Assembly (NCBI RefSeq): GCF_004022465.1
Contig: NZ_SAVA01000003.1
Coordinates: 186,001-250,000, forward strand
Origin: Rhodobacter huangdaonensis
GTDB lineage: Bacteria; Pseudomonadota; Alphaproteobacteria; Rhodobacterales; Rhodobacteraceae
DNA: 64,000 nt
Reading direction: 5' to 3'
Shown: positions 34,624-43,083 of the stretch, in pieces
Numbering within the stretch: the stretch's first letter is position 1
Layout of the letters: every line of letters begins with the position of its first letter
Notes under the pieces: model-generated
What the model was told of the DNA's origin: nothing
The model's input: only the letters and a program-made list of their open reading frames with translations
The model's database searches: none
Position numbers and translations under genes: made by a program

Positions 34624-35931
34624 TCAGAACCGGGTCGAGAAGCTCAGCCCGAAGCTCTGGGTGTCGTCGCCCTTTTCCTTCTCGGTCGCCTTCGCCAGGT
34701 AGATCGACAGCGGCGAGCCATGCACGTCGAAGGTCAGCGTCACACCGACCGAGCTGCGCAGGTTCTTGCCATCGTCGATCATCCCGCCCAGCGTGTCATT
34801 CAGCCCCCAGACCGAGCCCGCGCTCACGAAGGCGCCGATCCGGGTCGGGGTATGGAACACCTCGCCGACCGAATGCTGCACGTCGATGCTGCCGACCGCA
34901 TAGTAGTTGCCGCCGAGGAAGTCCTTGCCGTCCTTCGGGCCGATGCCGCGCGGCGCAAAGCCGCGGAACATCGCCCCGCCGGCCTGATAGCGGTCCACGA
35001 TCCGCGTCGCCGCACTGCCCTGTTGGGACAGCGCCCCGCCCTGGAAGCTGAACATCACCAGAGTATCCGGGCTGAGCGGAACGCTCGACTGCGCCGAGAC
35101 CCGGCTGTCGGCAAATGCATGCTCGTCGCTGAGGTTCCAGAAATACTGGTCGAAGCGGAACGAATAGGCCGGCGCGGCAAGCGTCGAGACCGACTCGTCC
35201 GAATGGACGGAATAGCTGAACCTCAGATAGGGGCGCACCACCGACCCCTCTTCCGCGCGGATCAGGGCGCTCGCGTCGCTGTCGACATTCTCCAGCGAGT
35301 CGCGGCGATAGCCGAGCCCGCCCTCGAACCGGCCGAGCACCGGGTCGACATGGGCGAGGTAGCCCTCGATCCGGGCGCTGCGGTGCCCGAAGCTCTGGTC
35401 GTCATACTCGGTGTTCAGGAAGGCCGCATCCAGCCCGAAGTCCAGGCGACCGGGCGTGTCGCCGCTGTAATAGGCATTGGTCTCGAGGCTTTGCGATTCC
35501 GCACCAAGGCGCATGTCGATCGAGCCATAGGTGTTCGGGAACAGGTTGTAGCGCTCGAAGAAGACCGAGCCGACGACCCCGTCCTCGCTGTCATAGGCGA
35601 TGCCGAAGCTCGCCCGCCCCGGACGCAGCTGCTTTTCCTGCACATCCACCACCAGCGTCCGGCCATCCGCCGTCACCTTGGCCGCGCTGAACACGCCCGA
35701 CTCTTTCAGGCAGGTCTCGATCTGGCGCAGATCATCGGCGGAATAATCGGTGCCGGGCGCGATGCCGCAAGAGGCCTTGAGCTGATCGTCGGAGACCATC
35801 CGGGTGCCGTGCACCGCCACGGCGTCGAAGCTGCGCGCCTCGGCAAGCGGTGCGATCACCGCGCAGGACAGCAGGGCGGCCCCGCCGAGCAGACCAACAC
35901 AAGCCCCCTTGGTTTTGCGGTCAATGTGCAT
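34624..35931 (-). CDS. Omp85/BamA-family outer-membrane protein with a single POTRA-like domain
   Basis: A 435-residue protein with a signal peptide, one short POTRA-like domain (about 35-105, with two cysteines: KASCGIAPG and IETCLKES), and a beta-barrel ending in GLSFSTRF, a proper C-terminal Phe for outer-membrane assembly. Barrel motif FRGFAPRGIGPKDG resembles the Omp85 L6 motif region. BamA has five POTRA domains, so this is a specialised paralogue, perhaps a two-partner-type or accessory transporter. A GAGGAG site precedes the ATG at 35931. It converges with the response regulator gene. Confidence 0.82.
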   Translation of the reverse strand: MHIDRKTKGACVGLLGGAALLSCAVIAPLAEARSFDAVAVHGTRMVSDDQLKASCGIAPGTDYSADDLRQIETCLKESGVFSAAKVTADGRTLVVDVQEKQLRPGRASFGIAYDSEDGVVGSVFFERYNLFPNTYGSIDMRLGAESQSLETNAYYSGDTPGRLDFGLDAAFLNTEYDDQSFGHRSARIEGYLAHVDPVLGRFEGGLGYRRDSLENVDSDASALIRAEEGSVVRPYLRFSYSVHSDESVSTLAAPAYSFRFDQYFWNLSDEHAFADSRVSAQSSVPLSPDTLVMFSFQGGALSQQGSAATRIVDRYQAGGAMFRGFAPRGIGPKDGKDFLGGNYYAVGSIDVQHSVGEVFHTPTRIGAFVSAGSVWGLNDTLGGMIDDGKNLRSSVGVTLTFDVHGSPLSIYLAKATEKEKGDDTQSFGLSFSTRF

Positions 35932-36066
35932 CGTCTCTGCTCCTCGGATCTCTGTCGCGTCTTTCGCGCCCCTCGTGAGTGAAGCGGCGCGAGGTGTCAA
36001 CGCTTCGCCTCTCCGGGGCGCGATATCGGTGTGATGCTGTGACCCGCAGGAAACGGCGCGGCCATC

Positions 36067-37278
36067 TCATCCGGGCAGGTGGATGAGTTTGGCCCAATGC
36101 GGCATCCGTTTCACGCCGCCGCCGACATGGATGGCGCCGGGCAGCTCGTATCCGGCAGGAAATCCCGCGGCTTCGGGGAAGCCGAAGACCGAGTCATGCA
36201 CCCGCACGTCGTCGAGAATCATCGGCCAGACCTGTTCCCCCAGAAACGCCTGATCCATGAACCTGTTGTCGTGATATCCCTTGGCGCCGAGAAGATAGTC
36301 GCGGATGTTGGGCAGGACCCCGGCGGTGCCGCCCCACATGCCGGCAAGGATCAGTTCGTGATGGAGGACATGGTCGCGCATCACGTGGAACCGCTTGCCC
36401 GACCCGAGCCAGTCCGAAACCGCAAGAAGCTCCTTCGCATTCAGGCGCGAATCCGCATCGCGACAGACGAAGACATTCACCCCCGGGTCGTCCGACGCGA
36501 AGAAGCGCCACATCGGCCGGAGCCCGGCAAGATCGGGATCGTCCATCATCACGACCTGGGCGCCATAGGCCTTCAGCGCCTCGATCGCGTCGGCGGGCAC
36601 GCTGCGGTCGCAATAGAACCGTGCGGTCCAGCGCAGATACAGATGCTTGGCAATCTGCGCGTTGACGATCGCCCCGGTCACATATTCCGGCCGGTCCCCC
36701 CAGAGCGAGAAGGCGATGATGTTGCGCTCGGGATGTTCCGGGTCGAAGCCGCGCCCGCCGGGTTTCAGACCGGCCTGGGCGAAGGGGCTCTGGCGCGCGC
36801 AGTCCAGCGCGTGCCGGTGCTTGTCGCGCAGGTTTGTCAGCCCCTCGCGGCGGGCGTCTTCCTGATGGCCGGAGCGGCCGAGGCAGGAGATGTAGGTGTT
36901 CCGGGTCGCGATGTCCTCGCGCAGCTGCAGCGCCGTGCGCAACGGCGCGATCGCCGCCTCGTATTCGCCGCGCTGCTTGAGGAACAGCCCGAGCGCGACC
37001 TGGCCGTCGAAATCGGCGGGGTGATGGAGCGCATAATGCTCGAAGGCGCGGCGCGCCGTCAGGTCATCGCCCGCATCGCGCAGGCTGTAGGCCATGAACA
37101 GGCCGGCATTTCCGTCGGGATCGCATTTCGCCGCGACGCCATAGACCTTCGCGGCATCGAGGAAGCGGCCCTCGGCACGCAGATCCCGCGCCATCCTGCG
37201 GATCTCTTTGACAGGAGGATAGCTGCTGGTTCCGGCCGCGGCCTGCGCGGCAGACTCGTAGACGGGCTGTTCGGACAT
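36067..37278 (-). CDS. TPR protein with glycosyltransferase-like C-terminal region
   Basis: A 403-residue soluble protein. Residues 20-150 hold TPR-like helices (DLRAEGRFLDAAKVYGVAAK, HPADFDGQVALGLFLKQRGE). The C-terminal half begins at NIIAFSLWGDRPEYVTGAIVNA and has a possible acidic nucleotide-sugar motif CRDADSRLN, as in some GT-A enzymes. Homology to any named family is not certain. No signal peptide is visible. The start is uncertain: 37278 (MSEQPVYES) is chosen; GTG at 37305 and ATG at 37293 are alternatives without clear ribosome sites. It lies 102 bases downstream of the receiver-like gene. Confidence 0.7.
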   Translation of the reverse strand: MSEQPVYESAAQAAAGTSSYPPVKEIRRMARDLRAEGRFLDAAKVYGVAAKCDPDGNAGLFMAYSLRDAGDDLTARRAFEHYALHHPADFDGQVALGLFLKQRGEYEAAIAPLRTALQLREDIATRNTYISCLGRSGHQEDARREGLTNLRDKHRHALDCARQSPFAQAGLKPGGRGFDPEHPERNIIAFSLWGDRPEYVTGAIVNAQIAKHLYLRWTARFYCDRSVPADAIEALKAYGAQVVMMDDPDLAGLRPMWRFFASDDPGVNVFVCRDADSRLNAKELLAVSDWLGSGKRFHVMRDHVLHHELILAGMWGGTAGVLPNIRDYLLGAKGYHDNRFMDQAFLGEQVWPMILDDVRVHDSVFGFPEAAGFPAGYELPGAIHVGGGVKRMPHWAKLIHLPG

Positions 37279-37380
37279 GCAGGTCATTGCCATTCGGGAG
37301 GACACTTGAATGAATACGCAAGAAAAAGGCGGCCGCCTGACGCGGCCGACCGAGGCAGTCTCACGGCCGCGGCCGGCGCG

Positions 37381-37941
37381 TCAGGCCCACGCTGCCGCGT
37401 CCACCAGCGACCGAAGGTAATGCGCGTTGTTGTGTTTCGCCGCATGCAGCCCGTAGGAAAAGGCCGCCCGCGAAAGCGGCGTGCGCAGCGTCGCGTCGCA
37501 GATCGCCATTCTCTCGGTGCTGAAATCGTCATCCTTGACCGAGGAGGACAGCAGCAGCAGCGGCATGTTCGGAACCGCCCGGCGCAGGAACAGGCATTGC
37601 TCGACCACCTGGCAGACATCGCCGATCGAGCTTTCATCGACGAGGCAGAAGTCGACCCGGTGCACGCTTCGGCGCAGCCGCCGCTCGGAGGTGCTCTCGA
37701 GATCGGTGAGCATCAGATTGCCGCCCATCCGCCGCACCCAGTCGTTCACGCAACTGGAGACGTCGCCGGCCTTGCCGAAAAACAGCGACAGCCCCCGGGG
37801 ACAATAGGCCGAGATATAGCCCAGACGCGAGACCTGGCGCTCGCGCCCGCCCCAGTAGAACAGCGACGGGCGGGCCTGCCGCGCCTGGCGCCGGGGAACA
37901 GCGGTGTCTCTGTCGATCATTCCATTAGGATATTCGAACAT
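37381..37941 (-). CDS. Degenerate receiver-like protein of unknown function
   Basis: A 186-residue protein I do not recognise by family. The middle and end resemble a response-regulator fold: VDFCLVDES (phospho-Asp-like position), MPLLLLSSSV (beta-4 with Ser/Thr), and ATLRTPLSRAAFSYGLH, where the conserved Lys-Pro is replaced by Arg-Thr-Pro. The N-terminal acidic pair is not evident. The assignment is inference from pattern. The start at 37941 has GAGG about 6 bases upstream. It probably shares a transcript with the TPR/glycosyltransferase-like gene. Confidence 0.6.
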   Translation of the reverse strand: MFEYPNGMIDRDTAVPRRQARQARPSLFYWGGRERQVSRLGYISAYCPRGLSLFFGKAGDVSSCVNDWVRRMGGNLMLTDLESTSERRLRRSVHRVDFCLVDESSIGDVCQVVEQCLFLRRAVPNMPLLLLSSSVKDDDFSTERMAICDATLRTPLSRAAFSYGLHAAKHNNAHYLRSLVDAAAWA

Positions 37942-38061
37942 TTGATGCCTCACCTCACAGAGTGCCCCCACTCCGATACCGACCAGGAAGGCGTGGACTG
38001 AGTCGCCTGCCGCCACCCTGGCGCGTTATGGATAAGATACGAACCAAATCTTCTCGTGTAT

Positions 38062-38073
38062 ATACTAAAGTAT
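38062..38073. promoter_or_regulatory. Dyad ATACTAAAGTAT, candidate shared operator
   Basis: The dyad ATACT-AA-AGTAT lies 121-132 bases upstream of the receiver-like gene. It matches ATACGAAAGTAT (adhesin promoter, minus strand) at 11 of 12 positions and AAACTAAAGTAT (fasciclin promoter, minus strand) at 11 of 12. Confidence 0.4.
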
Positions 38074-38258
38074 GTTCATTTGGAATTTTGGTTGGGTCTC
38101 GCCGTTTTTCCTCGCCGGTGTCTTCGCGGCGATGACGCACCGCAGGGGGCATCCGGGGCGCGCGCAGCAGCGCACGCCAACGTCATTTGGCACCGGAAAA
38201 ACGCGCTTGCACTCGGAATGCCGCCTTGTCATACGTAGCGGCGCAACGCGCTTGGCCC

Positions 38259-38274
38259 TTGTTCTACAGGACAA
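38259..38274. promoter_or_regulatory. Imperfect palindrome TTGTNCTNNAGNACAA
   Basis: TTGTTCTACAGGACAA is a 16-bp dyad of the operator type, 152 bases upstream of the lipoprotein gene. No cognate regulator can be named. Confidence 0.3.
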
Positions 38275-38426
38275 AAGAAGCCAGGCGTGTTCAATGCATT
38301 GCAGAACATGGCCGCGGCACGGACCGCCCCGGCCGCCCGCCTGCCCGGCACCGGATGGCACCGCCCGCCAAAAGACGGGCCGCGCAACCCGGAATCGGAG
38401 CGGGTCCAGACCGAAAGACATTCGCC

Positions 38427-38879
38427 GTGAAACGTCGCGCTTTCGTCCTCCTCGCGCTTCTTCCCCTCGCCGCCTGCGGCGGCAAGAACGGGGAGATGCA
38501 GTTCTACCCGATCGCCGGGCCGATCGCCGATGCCGATTCCTCGATCGTCATCGCGGCCAAGGCGACCAATATCGACACCTCCTCGGGGCAGCTCTACTTC
38601 CGCCTGCCGACGCCGAAGCTGAAATGCGAAGGCACCTGGAGCTCGGTCACCCCCAAGGTCACCTCGCACGAGCGCGGCCTGTCGCTGACGATCCGCGACA
38701 CCGGTGGCAAGTACAAGAACGCGACCGAGGATGTGGGCGGCGTCAACCGCGGCGAGATCTACGCCGTGTGCGAGGACGGCACCCGGATTCAGGGCAGCTT
38801 CATTCAGGGCTCGGGCACGAAGAGCGGCACCGGCACCGCCACCGACACCCTCGGCAACAGCTACAAGCTGCTGTTCTGA
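38427..38879 (+). CDS. Small lipoprotein of unknown function
   Basis: A 150-residue protein with a lipoprotein signal ending in LAAC (residues 12-16 region, MKRRAFVLLALLPLAACGG). The mature part is short strands with a Gly/Thr-rich end (GSGTKSGTGTATDTLGN) and two cysteines (LKCEGTW and AVCEDGT) that could pair. I do not recognise the family. The GTG at 38427 is the only start that preserves the signal peptide. It is divergent from the receiver-like gene. Confidence 0.85.
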   Translation: MKRRAFVLLALLPLAACGGKNGEMQFYPIAGPIADADSSIVIAAKATNIDTSSGQLYFRLPTPKLKCEGTWSSVTPKVTSHERGLSLTIRDTGGKYKNATEDVGGVNRGEIYAVCEDGTRIQGSFIQGSGTKSGTGTATDTLGNSYKLLF

Positions 38880-38946
38880 CCTCTGACTGCAGCGGCGCGG
38901 CGCGCGGGCTCTGGCCCGGCGCGCCCGGCTGCGCTATGGCTCGGCG

Positions 38947-39789
38947 ATGACCGACACGCCCTTCCCCACCCCCGAAAGCCTGGCCGCCTGCGCCGTCGAC
39001 GTGCTGACCACCGCCGATGCGATGGAGAAAACGGCGAAATCGCGCGCCCATGCCAAGGCCTGGTTCGATGCCCGCGCCGCCGGCACGCCGATGCCGGTCG
39101 GCACCGCCACGCCGCCGCTGCGCCCCGCCCGCCCGGAGCGGCCCGAGCTGCTCGCTCCGCGCGACGTGCCGCGCCGCCGACCGGGCTCGGAGGCCGGGCG
39201 CAAGGCGCTGCTGCATGCGCTTGCCCATATCGAGCTGAATGCCGTCGATCTGCACTGGGACATCCTCGCGCGGTTCACCGCGACGCCGATGCCGATGGGC
39301 TTTTACGACGACTGGGTGAAGGCGGCCGACGAGGAATCGAACCACTTCCGGCTGGTGAACGCCTGCCTCGGCACGCTCGGCTCGTTCTATGGCGAGCTGC
39401 CGGCCCATGCCGGCATGTGGCGCGCCGCCGAGGATACCGCCGAGGATCTGATGGGGCGGCTGACCGTGGTGCCGATGGTGCTCGAGGCGCGCGGGCTCGA
39501 CGTCACCCCGGGCATGATCGAGATCTTCCGCAAGGCCGGGCTGCCCGATGCGATCGCCGCGCTCGAGACGATCTATGCCGAAGAGGTCGGCCACGTCGCC
39601 TATGGCTCGAAGTGGTTCCACTTCCTGTGCGGCCGGCACGAACTTGACCCGAAGGAGACCTTCCACGGGCTGGTGCGGAAATACTTCCACGGCGCACTGA
39701 AGCCCCCCTTCAACGAGGAAAAGCGCGCCGAGGCCGGGCTGCCGCCCGATTTCTACTGGCCGCTGGCCGAGCGCGACGACGAGGTCTGA
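38947..39789 (+). CDS. DUF455 ferritin-like protein
   Basis: A 280-residue protein of the DUF455 family, a ferritin-like four-helix group. Likely metal ligands are seen in AHIELNAVDLHWD, DEESNHFRLV, EARGLDV and EEVGHVAYG, giving the E/H pattern of a carboxylate-bridged di-metal site. Some relatives act as tRNA or small-molecule oxygenases, but the reaction of this subgroup is not established. It is cytoplasmic and probably transcribed with the Hsp70-family gene 61 bases downstream. Confidence 0.88.
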   Translation: MTDTPFPTPESLAACAVDVLTTADAMEKTAKSRAHAKAWFDARAAGTPMPVGTATPPLRPARPERPELLAPRDVPRRRPGSEAGRKALLHALAHIELNAVDLHWDILARFTATPMPMGFYDDWVKAADEESNHFRLVNACLGTLGSFYGELPAHAGMWRAAEDTAEDLMGRLTVVPMVLEARGLDVTPGMIEIFRKAGLPDAIAALETIYAEEVGHVAYGSKWFHFLCGRHELDPKETFHGLVRKYFHGALKPPFNEEKRAEAGLPPDFYWPLAERDDEV

Positions 39790-39850
39790 GCCGCTTGCAC
39801 CCGCGGCGGAAACGGGGTAGGCGAGGCGCCCTTCCAGCGGAGCCCGCGCC

Positions 39851-41104
39851 ATGCCCGATTTCCCCCTCGCCATCGACTTCGGCACCTCGAACTCCGCCGC
39901 GGCGGTGCTGATGGGTGGCCTGCCGCGCCGCATCCCGATCGAGACCGGCGCCGACACCCTGCCCACCGCGGTCTTCTTCCCGGCAAACGGCGGGCCGATG
40001 CGGATCGGCGCAGCGGCGGCCGAAGCGCTGATCGCCGGCACCGAGGGGCGCTACATGCGCGCGCTGAAAAGCGTGCTCGGCACCTCGCTGCTGAACGAAC
40101 CGCGGCTGATCGGCGGCAAGCGGCGCAGCGTGGCCGAGATCATCACCGCCTTCCTGATCGAGCTGCGCAGCCGCGCCGAGGCGACGAGCGGGCTGCGCTT
40201 CACCCGCGCGCTTTCGGGCCGACCGGTGCATTTCCACACCAACGACCCCGCGCGCGACCGCCGCGCCGAGGATGACCTGCGCGCCTGCTATCTGGCCGCG
40301 GGCTTCGAGGCGGTCGAGTTCCTGCCCGAGCCCGAGGCGGCGGCGCTGGCCAGCACCGGCAATGCCGCGGCGGGCGAGACCGGGCTCGTCGTCGACATCG
40401 GCGGCGGCACCTCCGACTTCACCCTGTTCCGCACCACCGGCGCCCGGCCCGAGATCATCGCCAGCCACGGCATCCGTCTGGGCGGCACCGATTTCGACCA
40501 TGCGGTGTCGATGGCCCATGTGATGCCGGCCCTCGGCCTTGGCGGCAGCCTGCGGCGCGAGCTCGGCTCGGGCCTACTGCCGGTGCCGCAGGCGCTTTAT
40601 GTCGATCTCTCGACCTGGGCGAAGATCCCCTTCCTCTACACCCCCGAGACCCGGCGGATGGTGGCCGGCATGGTCCGCGTCGCGGTCGAGCGCAAGCCGA
40701 TGGAGCGCCTTGCCACGGTGCTTGAGGAAGAGCTCGGCCACGAGATCGCCTTCGCCGTCGAGAAGGGCAAGATCGCCGCGAACAAGCGCGAGGAGGCGGC
40801 CCGCATCGCGCTCGGCTTCGTCGAGCCGCGGCTTGCCTGCGACGTGACGCCGGCCTCGCTCGATGCCGCGCTTGCCCGCTACCGCGCCGAACTGACCGAG
40901 GCGATGGCCGAGACGCTGCGCCTTGCGGGGCTGACGCCCGCGGATGTTTCCCGCGTCGTCTTCGTCGGCGGCGCCAGCCTGATGCATCTGGTGACGGAAG
41001 AGGCGGCGCGGCTGTTCCCGCATGCCACGATGCAGCAGGGCGACGCCTTCACCGCCGTCGTCGACGGGCTCGCCCTTGCCACCGCGGCTGAGACGGCGGC
41101 CTAG
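39851..41104 (+). CDS. Hsp70-family protein, YegD-like
   Basis: A 417-residue actin/Hsp70-fold ATPase. The phosphate-1 motif is AIDFGTSNSAAAV, the connect-1/phosphate-2 motif is VVDIGGGTSDFTLF, and the adenosine motif is VVFVGGASLMHLV. It lacks the C-terminal peptide-binding half of DnaK, as YegD does. The role is uncertain; chaperone-like binding is assumed. Its stop codon is the TAG of a CTAG palindrome that is also the stop of the convergent nikR. Confidence 0.9.
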   Translation: MPDFPLAIDFGTSNSAAAVLMGGLPRRIPIETGADTLPTAVFFPANGGPMRIGAAAAEALIAGTEGRYMRALKSVLGTSLLNEPRLIGGKRRSVAEIITAFLIELRSRAEATSGLRFTRALSGRPVHFHTNDPARDRRAEDDLRACYLAAGFEAVEFLPEPEAAALASTGNAAAGETGLVVDIGGGTSDFTLFRTTGARPEIIASHGIRLGGTDFDHAVSMAHVMPALGLGGSLRRELGSGLLPVPQALYVDLSTWAKIPFLYTPETRRMVAGMVRVAVERKPMERLATVLEEELGHEIAFAVEKGKIAANKREEAARIALGFVEPRLACDVTPASLDAALARYRAELTEAMAETLRLAGLTPADVSRVVFVGGASLMHLVTEEAARLFPHATMQQGDAFTAVVDGLALATAAETAA

Positions 41105-41577
41105 AAGCTCGCCAGCACCCGCAGATGGCTGTGGGCGTGGTTGCCGCCGCCCTCGTGCACATGGTGGTGATGCGCGTCCTCGGCCACCGGGATCAGCCCG
41201 AGCGTGCCGTGCAGCACGCCGCGTTCGAGGAACAGCGCCTCGGCATAGGCGCGCACCTCCGCCACCCGCCCGCGCATCACCGCCACCTCGAGCGCATGAC
41301 GATGGTCAAGCGGCACCGACAGCGCCGCCACCGTCTGGTCGTGCCGGTCGAGCCGCCCCTGCGGCAGCCGCGTCGCGAGGCTGCGCACCGAGGGGTCGAC
41401 GACATAGCTCACCGTGCCGAAGCATTCCGCCTCTTCGGGCGCCCCCGGCCGCGCCGCCAGCGCCCGGCGCAACAGGTCGCGGATCGCCTCTGACCGGCTT
41501 TGCGCGCCGGTCTGGGCGAGATGGGCGTCAAGCTCTGCCGCCAGGTCGTCGTCAAGCGTGATCGTGGTGCGCTGCAT
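41101..41577 (-). CDS. nikR: NikR-family ribbon-helix-helix regulator lacking the canonical nickel ligands
   Basis: A 158-residue repressor-type protein. Residues 1-42 form a ribbon-helix-helix domain (MQRTTITLDDDLAAELD, SRSEAIRDLLRRAL), almost the same as E. coli NikR. Residues 52-130 form the ACT-like regulatory domain. Counted without gaps against E. coli NikR, the nickel ligands His76, His87, His89 and Cys95 are Leu76, Ser87, Pro89 and Ala95. His79 and His92 are kept, and His94 is new. A His-rich tail follows (residues 136-151, HHHHVHEGGGNHAHSH). It is divergent from nikKMLQO with a NikR-type operator between. What it senses is an open question. Confidence 0.9.
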   Translation of the reverse strand: MQRTTITLDDDLAAELDAHLAQTGAQSRSEAIRDLLRRALAARPGAPEEAECFGTVSYVVDPSVRSLATRLPQGRLDRHDQTVAALSVPLDHRHALEVAVMRGRVAEVRAYAEALFLERGVLHGTLGLIPVAEDAHHHHVHEGGGNHAHSHLRVLASF

Positions 41578-41663
41578 CCTGCCTCCGTCTGTCGCGACCA
41601 GCCTAGCACCCGGGCGCGGCGAACAGAAGCGGCGCAGGCTTCGGCCTTGCCCTGCCGGGCTCG

Positions 41664-41691
41664 GTATGCATAACTTTCAAAAAACGCATAC
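41664..41691. promoter_or_regulatory. NikR-type operator GTATGC-N16-GCATAC
   Basis: A perfect inverted hexamer pair with 16 bases between, the same geometry as the E. coli NikR operator GTATGA-N16-TCATAC. It ends 13 bases before the nikK start and lies 87 bases upstream of nikR. A promoter-like pair, TTGCCC (41647-41652) and ATAACT (41670-41675), overlaps it, so occupancy would block nikK transcription. Confidence 0.85.
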
Positions 41692-41704
41692 TTCAGGACT
41701 CGCC

Positions 41705-42472
41705 ATGACCCGCCTCCTCCCGCTGCTTCCGCTCGCCCTGATGCTGGCCGCCTCCCCTGCCGCCGCGCATTTCCAGGAGATCCTGCCCTCGGCCGATGTC
41801 CTGCCCGAGGGCGGCAAGGTCACCTTCGACCTCGTCTTCACCCATCCGGTCGAGGGCGGCCCGGTGATGGCGATGCAGAAACCCGCGGGCTTCGGCATGG
41901 TGATGAACGGGCAGAAAACCGACCTGTTGCCGGCGCTGCGCGCCGCGCCCGTGGGCGGCACCCCCGCCTGGAGCGCCGAGGCCGATCTCACCGAGCCCGG
42001 CGCCGCAGTGGTCTGGGTCGCGCCGCAGCCCTATTGGGAACCCGCCGAGGGCAAGTTCATCGTCCATTACGCGAAGGTGGTGGTCGATTCCTATGCCTCG
42101 GGCGAGGGCTGGGACGCGATGGTCGGCCTGCCGGTCGAGATCGCGCCGCTGGCCCGCCCGAACGGGCTGTGGACCGGCAACGCCTTCACCGGCGTGGTGA
42201 TGAAGGCCGGCAAGCCGGTGCCCTTCGCCGAGGTCGAGGTCGAATTCGTCAACGACGGCACGGTCGTGCCGCCGAATGACGATTTCATTACCCAGGTGCT
42301 GAAGGCCGACGCGAATGGCACCTTCAGCTATGTGATGCCGCGCGCCGGCTGGTGGGGCTTTGCGGCGCTCGTCGAGGGCGATACACCGATGGCATCGCCC
42401 GACGGCACCGAGGTGCCGGTCGAGGAAGGCGGGCTGATCTGGGTGAGGGCGACCGACATGGGCGGCAACTGA
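41705..42472 (+). CDS. nikK: NikK-type nickel transport accessory protein (DUF4198)
   Basis: A 255-residue protein with a cleavable signal peptide ending in SPAAA, directly followed by a mature N-terminal HFQEILPS, a His at position one that suits metal binding. The body matches the DUF4198 family (YWEPAEGKFIVHYAKV, PFAEVEVEFVNDGT). In ECF-type nickel importers, NikK is a periplasmic or membrane-tethered extra component. It is the first gene behind the NikR-type operator, and its stop overlaps the nikM start. Confidence 0.88.
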   Translation: MTRLLPLLPLALMLAASPAAAHFQEILPSADVLPEGGKVTFDLVFTHPVEGGPVMAMQKPAGFGMVMNGQKTDLLPALRAAPVGGTPAWSAEADLTEPGAAVVWVAPQPYWEPAEGKFIVHYAKVVVDSYASGEGWDAMVGLPVEIAPLARPNGLWTGNAFTGVVMKAGKPVPFAEVEVEFVNDGTVVPPNDDFITQVLKADANGTFSYVMPRAGWWGFAALVEGDTPMASPDGTEVPVEEGGLIWVRATDMGGN

Positions 42473-43083
42473 TGGCACATATCCCCGACGGGATCCTGGC
42501 GGCGCCGGTGCTGATCGGCGGCGCGGTGCTGGCAGCAGGCGGCGTCGCGCTCGCGCTGCGCCAGATCGACGACCGCGCGATCATCCGCACCGCGATCCTG
42601 TCGGCCACCTTCTTCGCCGGTTCGCTGATCTCGGTGCCGGTCGGGCCCTCGAGCGTGCACCTGCTGCTGGCCGGGCTGATGGGGGTGATGCTGGGCAGCG
42701 GCGCGTTTCTCTCGGTGCTGGTCGGGCTGGTGCTGCAGGCGCTGCTGTTCGGGTTCGGCGGGCTGACCACGCTCGGCGTCAACACGGTCAACATCGCGCT
42801 GCCCGGCGTGGTGCTGGGTCTTGCCCTTGGCCCGGCGATCCGCCGCACGACGCGCCCCGGCCTGCGCGCCGCGCTCGCCGCCATCGTCGGCGCGCTGTCG
42901 GTTCTGGGCACCGGCGGGCTGGTCGCCGCCTGCCTTGCGCTCTCCTCCCCCGCCTATGCCCCGGTGGCAAGCGTGCTGCTTGCCACCTATCTGCCCCTCG
43001 CCCTGGTCGAGGCCGCGATCACCGCCGCGGTGGTCGGCTTCCTCGCCCGGGTCGAGCCCGACGCCCTGAGGCCCGCCGCATGA
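42472..43083 (+). CDS. nikM: ECF-type nickel transporter substrate-binding subunit NikM
   Basis: A 203-residue CbiM/NikM-family membrane protein with about seven helices. The N-terminus is MAHIPDGIL; in the family the usual MHIPDG places His2 at the metal. Here an Ala follows Met, so removal of Met would again put His at position two. The second site is likely SSVHLLLAG. It binds Ni2+ or Co2+ at the membrane. The start overlaps the nikK stop; the end overlaps nikL by ATGA. Confidence 0.93.
   Translation: MAHIPDGILAAPVLIGGAVLAAGGVALALRQIDDRAIIRTAILSATFFAGSLISVPVGPSSVHLLLAGLMGVMLGSGAFLSVLVGLVLQALLFGFGGLTTLGVNTVNIALPGVVLGLALGPAIRRTTRPGLRAALAAIVGALSVLGTGGLVAACLALSSPAYAPVASVLLATYLPLALVEAAITAAVVGFLARVEPDALRPAA

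Larger units (their letters stand above)
37942..38426. other. Long divergent intergenic region
   Basis: No gene is supported in these 485 bases. The first third is AT-rich and holds the candidate operator at 38062. The sequence AACGCGCTTG occurs twice (near 38201 and 38245), and a palindrome lies at 38259-38274. These would serve the receiver-like gene (minus) and the lipoprotein gene (plus). Confidence 0.6.
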
